Source of the DNA: an uncultured bacterium
GTDB lineage: Bacteria; Bacteroidota; Ignavibacteria; Kapaibacteriales; UBA4661
NCBI GenBank assembly: GCA_937899715.1
Contig: CALCNX010000050.1
Coordinates: 104,185-168,184 of the forward strand
DNA length: 64,000 bases
Direction: 5' to 3'
Shown here: one piece after another, positions 40,507 through 50,021 of the stretch
Numbering within the stretch: the first letter of the stretch is position 1
How the letters are laid out: the number at the start of each line of letters is the position of its first letter
Program-made: the position numbers and the translations under genes
Notes under the pieces: model-generated
What the model was told of the DNA's origin: nothing
Databases searched by the model: none
The model's input: the letters and a program-made list of their open reading frames with translations, nothing else

Positions 40507-42789
40507 ATGCTTCAGAAATCGCGTCAATACTCGCTTCATCATTTTCCTGCCGTCAAATTACTCGTCGGCTGCAGTCTTGGTATAGCGATGTTTTTGATAT
40601 TTTCTTTTGTGCCAATTTCTTTTGTACCAACTGCCATTGTTGGCGGGACGGCGTTGTTATGTTCGCTTGCCGGAATTATAATTGCTGCCATCATTCATCG
40701 CAAAAGGATGCAAAATCAGTCCCCTGCGCCACTGCTGCTTCGTATTGCTGCTTCCGGCGTGTACTGGTGCGCTGCTGTGGCACTGGGCTGGATGCTTTGC
40801 TGGGAAGCACAGAGTTCGCGTGTGGTGCATAATGCTCAGACCATCACACCCGCCATGCCTGCTGTCGTGCGGGGTGAGATTCTGCGTGTTCTCCGCCATG
40901 ATTCTGTCCTCACTCGTGTTCTGGTGCGTGGCGAGGTCGACACCAAAGCATTTCCACGCCTGTATGAAACAACCACGCTCCTGACGGTGTTTACGGGCAA
41001 ATACAACGATACAAGCCGCAACGATGCGCAGGAAAGCATTGCAGACAGAGTGTATCTTCACCGCGAGAATATTCACTCTGGGATGAGTATCTATGCGGTG
41101 GTGAACGCTTCCTTGCCGCGTCGTGCATTTTTGCCAACCGACTTTGACGAAGAAAATTATGCTGCGGCACTAGGCGCTTCGTTTCTCGCGCGGGCAGAGG
41201 TTCGGAACGTTGCCGTCGTACAAGAGCATTTGACAGTGCAGCGTTTAACCGATATGGCACAGGCGGCGCTGGAACGACGTATTGACCGACTTTTTCCCAC
41301 AACCACCGCACCCTTTGCGTTGGCGCTACTGACTGGCAACACCGAACATCTTGCCCTTGAGACCAAGCACGAATACGCACGTGCGGGAACAGTTCACGTT
41401 CTTGCCGTCAGTGGTCTGCACATTAGCCTCATCATGGCGATAATGCTTGTGCCGCTTGCATTTGTCCGGCGTGTGGCGGTGCGTTGGATATTATCGGTCA
41501 TAGGCATTACCGCTTTTGTGCTGCTCACAGGTGCAGCGCCGTCTGCCATGCGCTCGGCGGTGATGGCAGTATTGTTTTTGCTCGCTTTTGCGGTGGAGCG
41601 CCGTGCGAGTTTGCTGAATATTGTTGCCATGAGTGTTGTGCTGTTGCTTGCGTGGCAGCCAGCGCTCCTCTATTCTCCGGGCTTTCAGATGTCGGCGGCG
41701 GCGGTGTTTGGAATTTCACTGGCACTGCCTGTCTTTGAAGAGGGTTTTCTGCGGCTTTTGGGCGTTCGTGCCGTTGGCAGGCGACGAGATTTCCCCATCC
41801 GCTCGGTTCTTGCCTCGGCGCTCGCCATTACCTTTGCGGCATCGCTGGCAGTAGCGCCGATTGTGGCGTGGTATTTTGGTGTGGTCTCACTTATTTCTCC
41901 CCTTGCAAATCTTGCCATTGTGCCGCTTAGCTCAATAGCAATGCTGTACACGCTGGCAAGCGTCATTTTCTCAGGCTTCTGGGTTTACTGGGCAGAACTT
42001 TTCGCGCAGACGGCGCACACGTGCTTGCTTGGAATGAACGCGCTCAATCATTATGCCGCGCAGCCACAATTTGCTGCGGTGGAAGGGCGATATGCCCTTG
42101 TGCTGGCGCTCAGTCTCTCCGCCGCTATGCTCTACTGTGCTTGGTCAGCATCGTGGCGAGTCCTTGCCTTTCGCGGTGTGGTGGTGATTGCTGCCGGAGC
42201 GCTGTTGGCGATGATTCTGGATATTCACACGCCATCACTACAGGTGCGCCTCCTGCCAAGAGAACAGGTTGTTGCGGTTGTTGTTCAGATGCGCAGGCAT
42301 TGCATGGTTTTGTTGCAAGACCGCCGGACGGCGAGTTTTGGAGACGAAAGACCAAAGCCCGATATAGGATTGGAGCGCTACCTGCACGAGTATTGCCTCG
42401 CGGAGCAAGATTCCATAACGCTCTGTACCACCGGTGCAGTTTCAATGCTCATTGCGTCGCGGATTAGCGAGCTTTTAGCAAAGCGTCAAGCACAGGAAAA
42501 GCCTCCTATACCTGTCCGAATGAGCGTTGTGGCACAATCGCTGTTGTACAAAGACCCGCGCTTTTTTGCTGCACTAGATGCGCTGCAAGCCAGAGACATC
42601 AATGTTTCTTCCGCAAGCGATGTCATTAAGCGCGATACAATTGTGCGTTTGCTAGAGAATATCGGCGAACAGTTAGAAAAGAAGCGCTTTGTGGCATGGG
42701 ATGGCGTTCGCGGTAAGCTCATTGTGAGCCGTGCACAGCAAACGGACACTATCATTTTACCCAAAGCAATGGAATATCGGACATGGTAA
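40507..42789 (+). CDS. comEC: ComEC/Rec2 DNA-uptake channel protein
   Basis: A 760-residue polytopic inner-membrane protein. It has N-terminal helices, the DUF4131 region, then the competence domain with GTVHVLAVSGLHISLIMAIM near residue 292 and many following helices (AFVLLTGAAPSAMRSAVMAV). It should form the channel that carries single-stranded DNA into the cytoplasm during natural transformation. The C-terminal part (about 560-760) is soluble but lacks the HxHxDH metallo-beta-lactamase motif of longer ComEC proteins. It stands alone and is followed by a large inverted repeat. Confidence 0.93.
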   Translation: MLQKSRQYSLHHFPAVKLLVGCSLGIAMFLIFSFVPISFVPTAIVGGTALLCSLAGIIIAAIIHRKRMQNQSPAPLLLRIAASGVYWCAAVALGWMLCWEAQSSRVVHNAQTITPAMPAVVRGEILRVLRHDSVLTRVLVRGEVDTKAFPRLYETTTLLTVFTGKYNDTSRNDAQESIADRVYLHRENIHSGMSIYAVVNASLPRRAFLPTDFDEENYAAALGASFLARAEVRNVAVVQEHLTVQRLTDMAQAALERRIDRLFPTTTAPFALALLTGNTEHLALETKHEYARAGTVHVLAVSGLHISLIMAIMLVPLAFVRRVAVRWILSVIGITAFVLLTGAAPSAMRSAVMAVLFLLAFAVERRASLLNIVAMSVVLLLAWQPALLYSPGFQMSAAAVFGISLALPVFEEGFLRLLGVRAVGRRRDFPIRSVLASALAITFAASLAVAPIVAWYFGVVSLISPLANLAIVPLSSIAMLYTLASVIFSGFWVYWAELFAQTAHTCLLGMNALNHYAAQPQFAAVEGRYALVLALSLSAAMLYCAWSASWRVLAFRGVVVIAAGALLAMILDIHTPSLQVRLLPREQVVAVVVQMRRHCMVLLQDRRTASFGDERPKPDIGLERYLHEYCLAEQDSITLCTTGAVSMLIASRISELLAKRQAQEKPPIPVRMSVVAQSLLYKDPRFFAALDALQARDINVSSASDVIKRDTIVRLLENIGEQLEKKRFVAWDGVRGKLIVSRAQQTDTIILPKAMEYRTW

Positions 42790-42823
42790 GGGTTTGCATT
42801 GCAACGGTATGGACATTTGTTTG

Positions 42824-42913
42824 CGGAGTGCGGAATTTATTCCGCTTCTGTTCTTCTCAACCGTATAGATAGATGATGCGGAGTAGTTGACGCGGAATAA
42901 ATTCCGCACTCCG
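42824..42913. repeat. Inverted-repeat element (REP doublet or MITE-like)
   Basis: A 22-bp arm at 42824-42845 is the exact reverse complement of 42892-42913, with 46 bp between. Each arm is itself a hairpin (GCGGAATTTATTCCGC and GCGGAATAAATTCCGC). It lies in the 327-bp gap between comEC and the bacilliredoxin gene; nothing else but AT-rich sequence was seen there. Confidence 0.8.
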
Positions 42914-43116
42914 ATTTTATGTATTGTCTGAACTATTGGCATTGAGGAACAGAGAAAGGCAAAAGAATTTGTCCTTCAAGCGTGCTGTGAAACCAAGTAT
43001 TTACGCGATTCTGCGAAAACCCGTGCAAATTACGCGGATTCTTGCTAATTTTGTATTCGGTTGTATCTATTGATATGACCACAGTTATACTTTATTTCAC
43101 CATCAAAGGATTTGGT

Positions 43117-43551
43117 ATGCCATACGACCCGCTGCTTGTAAAACCAATGCGCGAAGAACTTACCCGCGTTGGTTTTCAGGAAATGCTTACGCCGGAGGCT
43201 GTCGACAGCACTCTTTCGCAGCAGGGAACAACCTTTGTCGTTGTCAACTCTGTTTGCGGATGTGCTGCCGGTGGCGCTCGTCCTGCTGCTGCACTCGCTC
43301 TCAAAAATGAAGTGCTTCCAGACCGCATTGTAACAGTCTTTGCCGGACAGGACACAGAAGCTGTGCAGCATCTTCGCTCGAAATATTTGCAAGGAATTCC
43401 GCCTTCTTCGCCTTCTATGGCGCTCTTCCAAGACGGTCAGCCTGTTGCTGTTATTCACCGCCATCACATCGAAGGCAGAATGCCGGAAACGATTGCTGAA
43501 GCCCTCAAAGGAATGTTTGACGAGTTTTGCGCAAAAGAAGCCGTTGCTTGA
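43117..43551 (+). CDS. Bacilliredoxin-family (YphP/YqiW, DUF1094) thiol protein
   Basis: A 144-residue thioredoxin-fold protein whose active site is the CGC motif (C47-G-C49 in NSVCGCAAG), diagnostic of BrxA/BrxB. In Firmicutes these remove bacillithiol from proteins after oxidative stress; homologues are common in Bacteroidota. The AAAGGA ribosome site at 43105-43110 fixes the ATG at 43117; the longer frame upstream is not coding. A strong terminator follows at 43663, making it a single-gene unit. Confidence 0.92.
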   Translation: MPYDPLLVKPMREELTRVGFQEMLTPEAVDSTLSQQGTTFVVVNSVCGCAAGGARPAAALALKNEVLPDRIVTVFAGQDTEAVQHLRSKYLQGIPPSSPSMALFQDGQPVAVIHRHHIEGRMPETIAEALKGMFDEFCAKEAVA

Positions 43552-43662
43552 AAAAGAAAAGATGAAGGCGGAAGTGATGAATGACGAAGTTCTTAAACGC
43601 ACTTTGCCCTGAAAATTCTGCCCATACGCTCCAATAAAAAGCATTAGAAAGCATGATGCAAT

Positions 43663-43700
43663 GCGGCGTTGATAGCTTCACAGCCTCAACGCCGCTTTTT
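43663..43700 (+). terminator. Terminator of the bacilliredoxin gene
   Basis: GCGGCGTTGA (43663-43672) / TCAACGCCGC (43686-43695), perfect 10-bp stem and T run. Confidence 0.85.
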
Positions 43701-43767
43701 CATTGGTTTACTTGAAATTGATGTACTCGAACTAGCCCTCTCCCACTTCTTCCAAGATTCCGGCAGC

Positions 43768-45033
43768 ATGAATCTTCTCAAAAACTTTCCCTCTTCGCCG
43801 TTTTTGGTATTTGTCATTGCGGCGGCATTCTTCGTAGCGTACGGCTCATTTCTCGTGATGACGCAGCTTGCTGCCAGCCCGTTTGTGCTCTTCGCCTCGT
43901 CGGTGTTTCTGCTCTATCCTTTCCGCAATGACTCCGTTCATGTCTGGCGAATGATGACGCTTTTGTGTCTGACCTTCGCAGCATGGCTGTTCCGTGAGGT
44001 GGGCAGCCTCTTTGCACCATTTTTTGTGGCTTTCGCGTTTGCGTATTTATTCGAGCCAATTGTCGTTTTTTTGAAAAGCAAAAAATTTCCGCGATGGCTG
44101 ACCGCAGGCTTGCTGGTAACAGGATTTATCAGCCTTGTGGCGGCAATTGTGATTCTCGTGTTTCCCGTTATTCTGGCGCAACTGAACGACATCATCCGTG
44201 AGATGTCCACACTGATTACTCGTGCAACGAACTATCTCGAAAGCCGCCAGTTCTTCCGCCTTCTTTCCAGCTACGGCTTAAATTCTCCGCAAACGCGCGA
44301 ACTTATTCAGCGCGAAATTGTTCCCCGCTTAGAAGGCTCATTTAACCTCATTTTGCGGACATTACTTTCGTTCTTGAGCAGCCTTTCGGACGTAGCGACG
44401 CAGGTGGTGAATGTGATTCTGACACCGATTTTGATGTTCTATTTTGTCAAAGACTTCGATAAACTCAAGGCGTTTATCGTGAAGGTTCTGAGCGGCAACA
44501 ATGCAAAGCTACTTTTCGACCTACGGCGCATCAATGCTATCGTGAAGGCATATATCGGCGGGCAAGCAATCGCGGCGGTGATGATTGGCACGGTGTCCAG
44601 CGTTGTATTCTTTGTGTTTGGAATCCCCTACGCGGGTGTTATCGGCACGGTTTGCGGCTTGCTGAATCCAATTCCGTATATTGGAATGTTCTCCAGTATT
44701 ATCATCGGCTTAATAACGGTGGTGGTGGTGGGTTCAGGCGATATGATTGTCTTTTCATTCAGCGTGATAACGGCAACGGTACTGGTGTTACACCTTGTGG
44801 ATAATTACGTTTTGCAGCCACGCATCGTTGGGCAGCGCGTGGGTTTGCATCCGCTTGTGATGATTGCATCTCTGCTGGTCTTCGGGCATTTCTGGGGCAT
44901 AGCAGGTTTGCTGATGGCAGTGCCGCTTGTGGCTAGTTTGATGATGTTCTTCAATGATTGGCTTACCGCCAAACTCGCCGCACAAGAAGCACCGGAAATG
45001 CCCGTAGAATCTATGATTGCCGATGCAATGTAG
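43768..45033 (+). CDS. AI-2E family (PerM/YdiK-like) permease
   Basis: A 421-residue inner-membrane protein with about eight helices. Family features are the paired N-terminal helices, the FAYLFEPIVVFL segment, the long amphipathic middle (QLNDIIREMSTLITRATNYL), and the C-terminal GLLNPIPYIGMFSSIIIG and LQPRIVGQRVGLHPLVMI. Members have been linked to autoinducer-2 export, Na+/H+ antiport or channel activity; the substrate here is unknown. The ATG at 43768 avoids a non-membrane upstream extension. prfC follows 131 bp later in the same direction. Confidence 0.9.
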   Translation: MNLLKNFPSSPFLVFVIAAAFFVAYGSFLVMTQLAASPFVLFASSVFLLYPFRNDSVHVWRMMTLLCLTFAAWLFREVGSLFAPFFVAFAFAYLFEPIVVFLKSKKFPRWLTAGLLVTGFISLVAAIVILVFPVILAQLNDIIREMSTLITRATNYLESRQFFRLLSSYGLNSPQTRELIQREIVPRLEGSFNLILRTLLSFLSSLSDVATQVVNVILTPILMFYFVKDFDKLKAFIVKVLSGNNAKLLFDLRRINAIVKAYIGGQAIAAVMIGTVSSVVFFVFGIPYAGVIGTVCGLLNPIPYIGMFSSIIIGLITVVVVGSGDMIVFSFSVITATVLVLHLVDNYVLQPRIVGQRVGLHPLVMIASLLVFGHFWGIAGLLMAVPLVASLMMFFNDWLTAKLAAQEAPEMPVESMIADAM

Positions 45034-45164
45034 GTTCTGCGTACCTACATTGTCTCAGGTAATAGCGTCTTTCATCCGTGAAATCCGCATAATCCTTCCC
45101 GAGTCCGTGTCAAAAAAACGTACTTTAATAATTTGCATTTTGCCCGTTTGTAATCTCGAAATCC

Positions 45165-46745
45165 ATGACTAATGACTTTCAGCGTGAAATCACGCGCCGC
45201 CGCACTCTTGCCATTATCTCGCACCCCGACGCGGGCAAGACAACGCTCACCGAAAAACTTTTGCTCTACTCCGGTGCAATCCGCTCCGCCGGAAACGTGA
45301 TGGTGGGTAAGCACAAAGCCACTGTCTCCGACTGGATGGCGATTGAGCAGCAGCGCGGTATTTCGGTCTCGTCCAGCGCCGCACGGGTAGAATATGACGA
45401 TTACATTTTGAACATTTTGGACACGCCCGGTCACCAAGACTTTAGCGAAGATACATACCGAACACTCATGGCTGTGGACAGCGCCATCATGCTTTTGGAT
45501 GCTGGCAAGGGTGTCGAGGAACAAACCGTAAAGCTCTTCAAAGTCTGCCGCGATAGAGGAATACCGATTATCACCTTCATCAACAAAATGGATCGCCCCG
45601 CGCTTGACCCTTTTGAACTTCTGGATAATGTCGAAAAAGTGCTTAACATTACTGCCGTGCCGATGACGTGGCCCGTCGGCGATGGGCAAGATTTTCGCGG
45701 TGTCTATGAGCGGCAGGACAAACTCTTTCACTTTTTTGAGCGCACCACAGGCGGTATGTTCAAAGCACCAATGCGCCTTGCCGATATTCACGACGAGCAT
45801 ATCCGCGCCTCGCTGGGCGAAAAAGCACACGCAAAACTTATTGAAGACTTGGAAATGGTCGAAGTCGTATTGCCGCAGTTTTCGCAGGAGGATTTCCTTG
45901 CAGAGCGCATTACGCCTGTGTTTTTTGGTAGTGCCATCACGAACTTTGGCGTTGAGAATTTCCTGCAATCGCTTATTGATCTTGCGCCCGTACCGCAAGG
46001 GATGAAGGCATCTACAGGTGTTATCAGCCCCGAAAGCGATTTTTTCTCCGGCTTCATGTACAAGATGCAAGCGAACATGAATAAATCGCACCGCGACCGC
46101 ATTGCGTTTTTTCGCATTGTCTCTGGCAAATTTGAACGCGGTATGACAGCAAAACATTTCCGTTCAGGCAAAGAAGTAAAACTCAATTATCCCTTCCAAA
46201 TCTTCGGACAAGACCGCGAAATCATTGACGAGGCGTTTCCGGGCGATGTTATCGGCTTATCGAATCCGGGCGTGTTTCGCGTTGGCGACGTACTTTCGAC
46301 GGGTACGGATTTCTCCATTCCCCAATTTCCGCGCTTTGCGCCGGAGATTTATGCGAAGGTTATCCCGAAAAACGGCTCGTTCTCGAAGTCCTTCCGCAAA
46401 GGTGTGGAGCAGCTTGGCGAGGAAGGTGTGGTGCAGATTTTCGGCGATATGCACGGCAGCCCCATTCCGCTCATTGCAGCTGTGGGCGAACTGCAGTTGC
46501 AAGTCTTCCAATCCCGCATGGAATCGGAGTACAACGAGGTCATTACGTTGGAACGCCTACCCTTCACACGCACACGATGGATTGGGGGCGACATTCTGCC
46601 GGCTTCCTCGACGCTCACCTACGCGCTTGATGAGCAAGGTCGCAAGGTCGTTCTTTTCCGTAGTGATTGGGAAATGAATTATCATTTAGAGCAAACCAAA
46701 GGTTTGGTACTGCTCGAAAAGCCGCCGGAAGAGGTTGGAGTATAG
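45165..46745 (+). CDS. prfC: Peptide chain release factor 3
   Basis: A 526-residue translational GTPase that recycles RF1/RF2 from the ribosome. G1 is HPDAGKTT (20-27), followed by RGISVSSS, G3 DTPGHQDF and G4 NKMDRP; the RF3-specific domains 2 and 3 follow (FFSGFMYKMQANM, AAVGELQLQVFQSRMESEY). Length matches the family (about 529). It is preceded by the permease gene and followed by gcvP, which has its own promoter. Confidence 0.97.
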   Translation: MTNDFQREITRRRTLAIISHPDAGKTTLTEKLLLYSGAIRSAGNVMVGKHKATVSDWMAIEQQRGISVSSSAARVEYDDYILNILDTPGHQDFSEDTYRTLMAVDSAIMLLDAGKGVEEQTVKLFKVCRDRGIPIITFINKMDRPALDPFELLDNVEKVLNITAVPMTWPVGDGQDFRGVYERQDKLFHFFERTTGGMFKAPMRLADIHDEHIRASLGEKAHAKLIEDLEMVEVVLPQFSQEDFLAERITPVFFGSAITNFGVENFLQSLIDLAPVPQGMKASTGVISPESDFFSGFMYKMQANMNKSHRDRIAFFRIVSGKFERGMTAKHFRSGKEVKLNYPFQIFGQDREIIDEAFPGDVIGLSNPGVFRVGDVLSTGTDFSIPQFPRFAPEIYAKVIPKNGSFSKSFRKGVEQLGEEGVVQIFGDMHGSPIPLIAAVGELQLQVFQSRMESEYNEVITLERLPFTRTRWIGGDILPASSTLTYALDEQGRKVVLFRSDWEMNYHLEQTKGLVLLEKPPEEVGV

Positions 46746-46832
46746 GGTTCGGCGACAATGCGCAATTTATTTGGTAAGCCAAACTTTTTCCATCTGTCGT
46801 GCGTTAAAGCAGTGCGAATACAAAAAAAGTGA

Positions 46833-46840
46833 TATTTTTG
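46833..46840 (+). promoter_or_regulatory. -7 box of gcvP
   Basis: TATTTTTG, 58 bp upstream of the gcvP ATG. The leader would be ~50 nt, too short for a tandem glycine riboswitch. Confidence 0.45.
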
Positions 46841-46898
46841 TATTGTTCAGAAGTATCCGCCCTGCTAATTTTTGTCTCACAAAAACCCTACAATTCCG

Positions 46899-49800
46899 AT
46901 GAACTCTGCATTACGCCCGACACAAGCCCCAACGCCCCTCATTAACCCACTCTCCGCCAACGGCAAACTCACGCATAACCCCGTTCTCAGCAACTTCGAC
47001 GATTTTTCGCGCCGCCACATCGGTCCCAGTGAGGACGAGCAGCACGCCATGCTCGCAGCTATCGGCGTGGACTCCTTGGAAACGCTCATCAGCCAGACTG
47101 TTCCCCAAAGTATTCGCCTCCAGCAACCGCTACGCCTTGCTCCGGCGCAAACCGAGCATGAGTTCTTGGCAGATTTGAAGGGCATTGCGAGTGAGAATAA
47201 AATTTTTAAGTCCTATATCGGAATGGGTTACTATAATTGCATCACACCCCCGGTGATTTTACGCAATCTTTTGGAAAATCCGGGTTGGTACACGCAGTAC
47301 ACGCCCTATCAAGCCGAAATCGCTCAAGGGCGCTTGGAGTCTCTGCTGAATTTTCAAACAATGGTGATTGACCTGACTAAACTCGAGCTGGCAAACGCTT
47401 CGCTTCTGGACGAAGGCACAGCCGCCGCCGAAGCAATGCACCTCATGCACGCCGCCCGCTCGAAAGAATCGGTGCAGAAAGGCGCAGAAACGCTGTTCGT
47501 CTCTCAAGAATGTTTTCCGCAGACAATAGACATTCTCAAAACCCGTTCCGAGCCGCTCGGAATCACGCTTCTCGTCGGAAATCATGCCACGCTTGATTGG
47601 GAGAAGCATCCCGAAATTTTTGGCGCAATTCTTCAATACCCCACCACAAACGGCGAAGTGTACGATTACAGTGCGTTTTGCTCATCGGCACACGAGCATC
47701 ACGCAATGGTCTGCGTGGCAGCAGACCTGATGAGCCTTGCGCTTCTCACGCCGCCGGGCGAGTTCGGCGCAGATATAGCAGTCGGTTCGGCACAGCGCTT
47801 TGGTGTTCCGATGGGCTATGGCGGTCCGCACGCAGCGTACTTTGCCACGAAAGAAGAATACAAGCGGCTTCTGCCCGGACGCATTATTGGCGTTTCAATT
47901 GATGCGCAAGGCGGTGTGGCATATCGCATGGCGCTTCAGACCCGCGAGCAGCACATCAAACGCGACAAAGCCACGAGCAATATTTGCACTGCGCAGGCGC
48001 TTCTGTCCAATATCGCCGCCATGTACGCCGTTTATCACGGTGCAAAAGGCATTAAATCTATTGCCACACGGATTCACAGCCTGACAACGCTTTTGGCAAA
48101 AAGCCTTATCAAAATTAATTTTACGCCCACCAACGAGTATTGGTTTGATACGCTGACGGTTCCGCTGGAATATCCCAGCACAAAAGAGAACATCCGTAAA
48201 TACGCGCTGACGCACAGTCTCAACTTCCGCTACTCCGACGACGAAGCAGGAAAGCAGTTTGTGGGGATTTCACTGGATGAGACCACGACGCTGAACGATA
48301 TTCAAATTATTCTGGTCTGCTTTGCTCGTGCGACGGGACGTGAGCTTTCGCGCATTGGGTTCGATGAACTGGCGCAGTTGCCGGACTTGACGCATATTTC
48401 TCAAGCGCTTCGCCGAGAATCTGACTACCTCACGCACCCGGTGTTCAATCGTTATCATTCCGAACACGAGATGCTGCGCTACTTGAAGCACCTTGAGAAC
48501 AAGGATCTGTCGCTTGCGCACTCTATGATAGCGCTTGGTTCTTGCACGATGAAATTGAACGCGACGACCGAGATGATACCCGTTACGTGGGCGGAATTTG
48601 GCGGTCTGCACCCGTTTGCACCCATTGACCAAACACAAGGCTATCAGCGTATTTTTAAGGAACTCGAAAGTGCACTAGCAGAAATCACAGGCTTTTCTGC
48701 TGTTTCGCTCCAGCCCAATGCCGGAGCGCAAGGCGAGTACGCGGGTCTTATGGTCATTCGTGCCTATCACCGTTCCCGCGGCGAGGCATACCGCGAGGTG
48801 GCTCTCATTCCATCGTCTGCGCACGGTACTAATCCCGCAAGCGCCGTTATGGCGGGTATGAAAGTTGTGGTTGTGGGCGTGGATGAACGCGGCAATATAG
48901 ACATGAACGACCTTCGTGCCAAGGCAGAGCAGCACAAGAATCATCTTGCAGCGTTTATGGTCACGTATCCTTCCACACATGGTGTTTTTGAGTCCACCAT
49001 CAAGGAAATATGCGACCTTGTACATGGTTACGGCGGGCAAGTCTATATGGACGGTGCAAATATGAACGCACAAGTGGGCTTGACCAGCCCAGCAATGATT
49101 GGCGCAGATGTCTGCCATTTGAATTTGCACAAAACCTTTTGTATCCCGCACGGCGGCGGCGGTCCGGGCATGGGACCTATTTGCGTTGCATCGCATTTAG
49201 CACCGTTTTTACCGGGACATTCCGTTGTCAGTATTGGCGATGACCGTGCAATATCGGCTGTGTCTGCGGCTCCGTGGGGCAGTGCATCCATTTTGCTCAT
49301 CTCCTACGCTTACATCCGCATGATGGGCGGCGCGGGACTGACGAGAGCAACCGAAGTAGCAATCCTGAACGCGAACTACATCAAAGCTCGCTTAGAGAAG
49401 CATTATCCCGTGCTGTACTCCGGCGAAAACGGACGCGCGGCACACGAACTCATTTTTGATTTCCGTGAATTCAAGCGTACTGCCGGAATTGAAGTGGAAG
49501 ACGTTGCCAAGCGCCTTATGGACTATGGCTTCCATGCGCCAACAGTTTCGTTTCCTGTGGCGGGAACAATTATGGTAGAGCCGACCGAAAGCGAGTCGCT
49601 GGAAGAACTTGACCGTTTCTGCGAAGCAATGCTAGCCATTCGCCGTGAAATTGAAGCAGTAGCAAACGGTAGCGCAGATAAAGACGACAATGTGCTGAAA
49701 AACGCTCCGCACACCGCACACGTTATCTCAGCCGACCAGTGGTCGCACAACTACACCCGTCAGGAAGCCGCTTACCCGCTTGCATGGGTACGTGAGCGTA

Positions 49801-49922
49801 AGTTCTGGCCCTCAGTCGGGCGCATTAACAGCACCTATGGCGACCGCAACTTGATCTGCGCCTGCCCGCCGATGGAAAGCTATATGGAACAGTCTCTTAC
49901 GCCTGCATCAGAGATTGTGTAA
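46899..49922 (+). CDS. gcvP: Glycine dehydrogenase (decarboxylating), fused P-protein
   Basis: A 1007-residue PLP enzyme that decarboxylates glycine and passes the aminomethyl group to the lipoyl H-protein. Both halves (P1 and P2) are fused: FSRRHIGPSEDEQHAMLAAI near the N-terminus, the YTPYQAEIAQGRLE segment, and the PLP lysine at about 745 in NLHKTFCIPHGGGGPG. The ATG at 46899 matches the family better than the upstream TTG at 46872. H- and T-protein genes are not in the window. A strong bidirectional terminator follows. Confidence 0.97.
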   Translation: MNSALRPTQAPTPLINPLSANGKLTHNPVLSNFDDFSRRHIGPSEDEQHAMLAAIGVDSLETLISQTVPQSIRLQQPLRLAPAQTEHEFLADLKGIASENKIFKSYIGMGYYNCITPPVILRNLLENPGWYTQYTPYQAEIAQGRLESLLNFQTMVIDLTKLELANASLLDEGTAAAEAMHLMHAARSKESVQKGAETLFVSQECFPQTIDILKTRSEPLGITLLVGNHATLDWEKHPEIFGAILQYPTTNGEVYDYSAFCSSAHEHHAMVCVAADLMSLALLTPPGEFGADIAVGSAQRFGVPMGYGGPHAAYFATKEEYKRLLPGRIIGVSIDAQGGVAYRMALQTREQHIKRDKATSNICTAQALLSNIAAMYAVYHGAKGIKSIATRIHSLTTLLAKSLIKINFTPTNEYWFDTLTVPLEYPSTKENIRKYALTHSLNFRYSDDEAGKQFVGISLDETTTLNDIQIILVCFARATGRELSRIGFDELAQLPDLTHISQALRRESDYLTHPVFNRYHSEHEMLRYLKHLENKDLSLAHSMIALGSCTMKLNATTEMIPVTWAEFGGLHPFAPIDQTQGYQRIFKELESALAEITGFSAVSLQPNAGAQGEYAGLMVIRAYHRSRGEAYREVALIPSSAHGTNPASAVMAGMKVVVVGVDERGNIDMNDLRAKAEQHKNHLAAFMVTYPSTHGVFESTIKEICDLVHGYGGQVYMDGANMNAQVGLTSPAMIGADVCHLNLHKTFCIPHGGGGPGMGPICVASHLAPFLPGHSVVSIGDDRAISAVSAAPWGSASILLISYAYIRMMGGAGLTRATEVAILNANYIKARLEKHYPVLYSGENGRAAHELIFDFREFKRTAGIEVEDVAKRLMDYGFHAPTVSFPVAGTIMVEPTESESLEELDRFCEAMLAIRREIEAVANGSADKDDNVLKNAPHTAHVISADQWSHNYTRQEAAYPLAWVRERKFWPSVGRINSTYGDRNLICACPPMESYMEQSLTPASEIV

Positions 49923-49939
49923 AATACTCTAGCCAAATG

Positions 49940-49984
49940 AAAACGGCTCACGTTCTAAGCAAGAACGTGAGCCGTTTTGTTTTT
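49940..49984. terminator. Bidirectional terminator between gcvP and the ompH-like gene
   Basis: A 17-bp stem (49940-49956 with 49962-49978) with a 5-nt AAGCA loop and T runs on both sides, serving the two convergent transcripts. Confidence 0.9.
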
Positions 49985-50021
49985 ATACTTCATTCCTCCT
50001 ATGCACTGCCCAAAAACAACA

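Noticed and set aside
42486..42942. Short minus-strand frames at the comEC 3' end and over the inverted repeat
   Set aside because: They are shadows of comEC or of the palindromic repeat, without coding character.
45072..46157. Antisense frame of 361 codons opposite prfC
   Set aside because: Fully covered by the conserved prfC frame; composition typical of a shadow.
46746..46898. Glycine riboswitch in front of gcvP
   Set aside because: The predicted leader is ~50 nt and lacks paired aptamer structures; a promoter box lies too close to the start.
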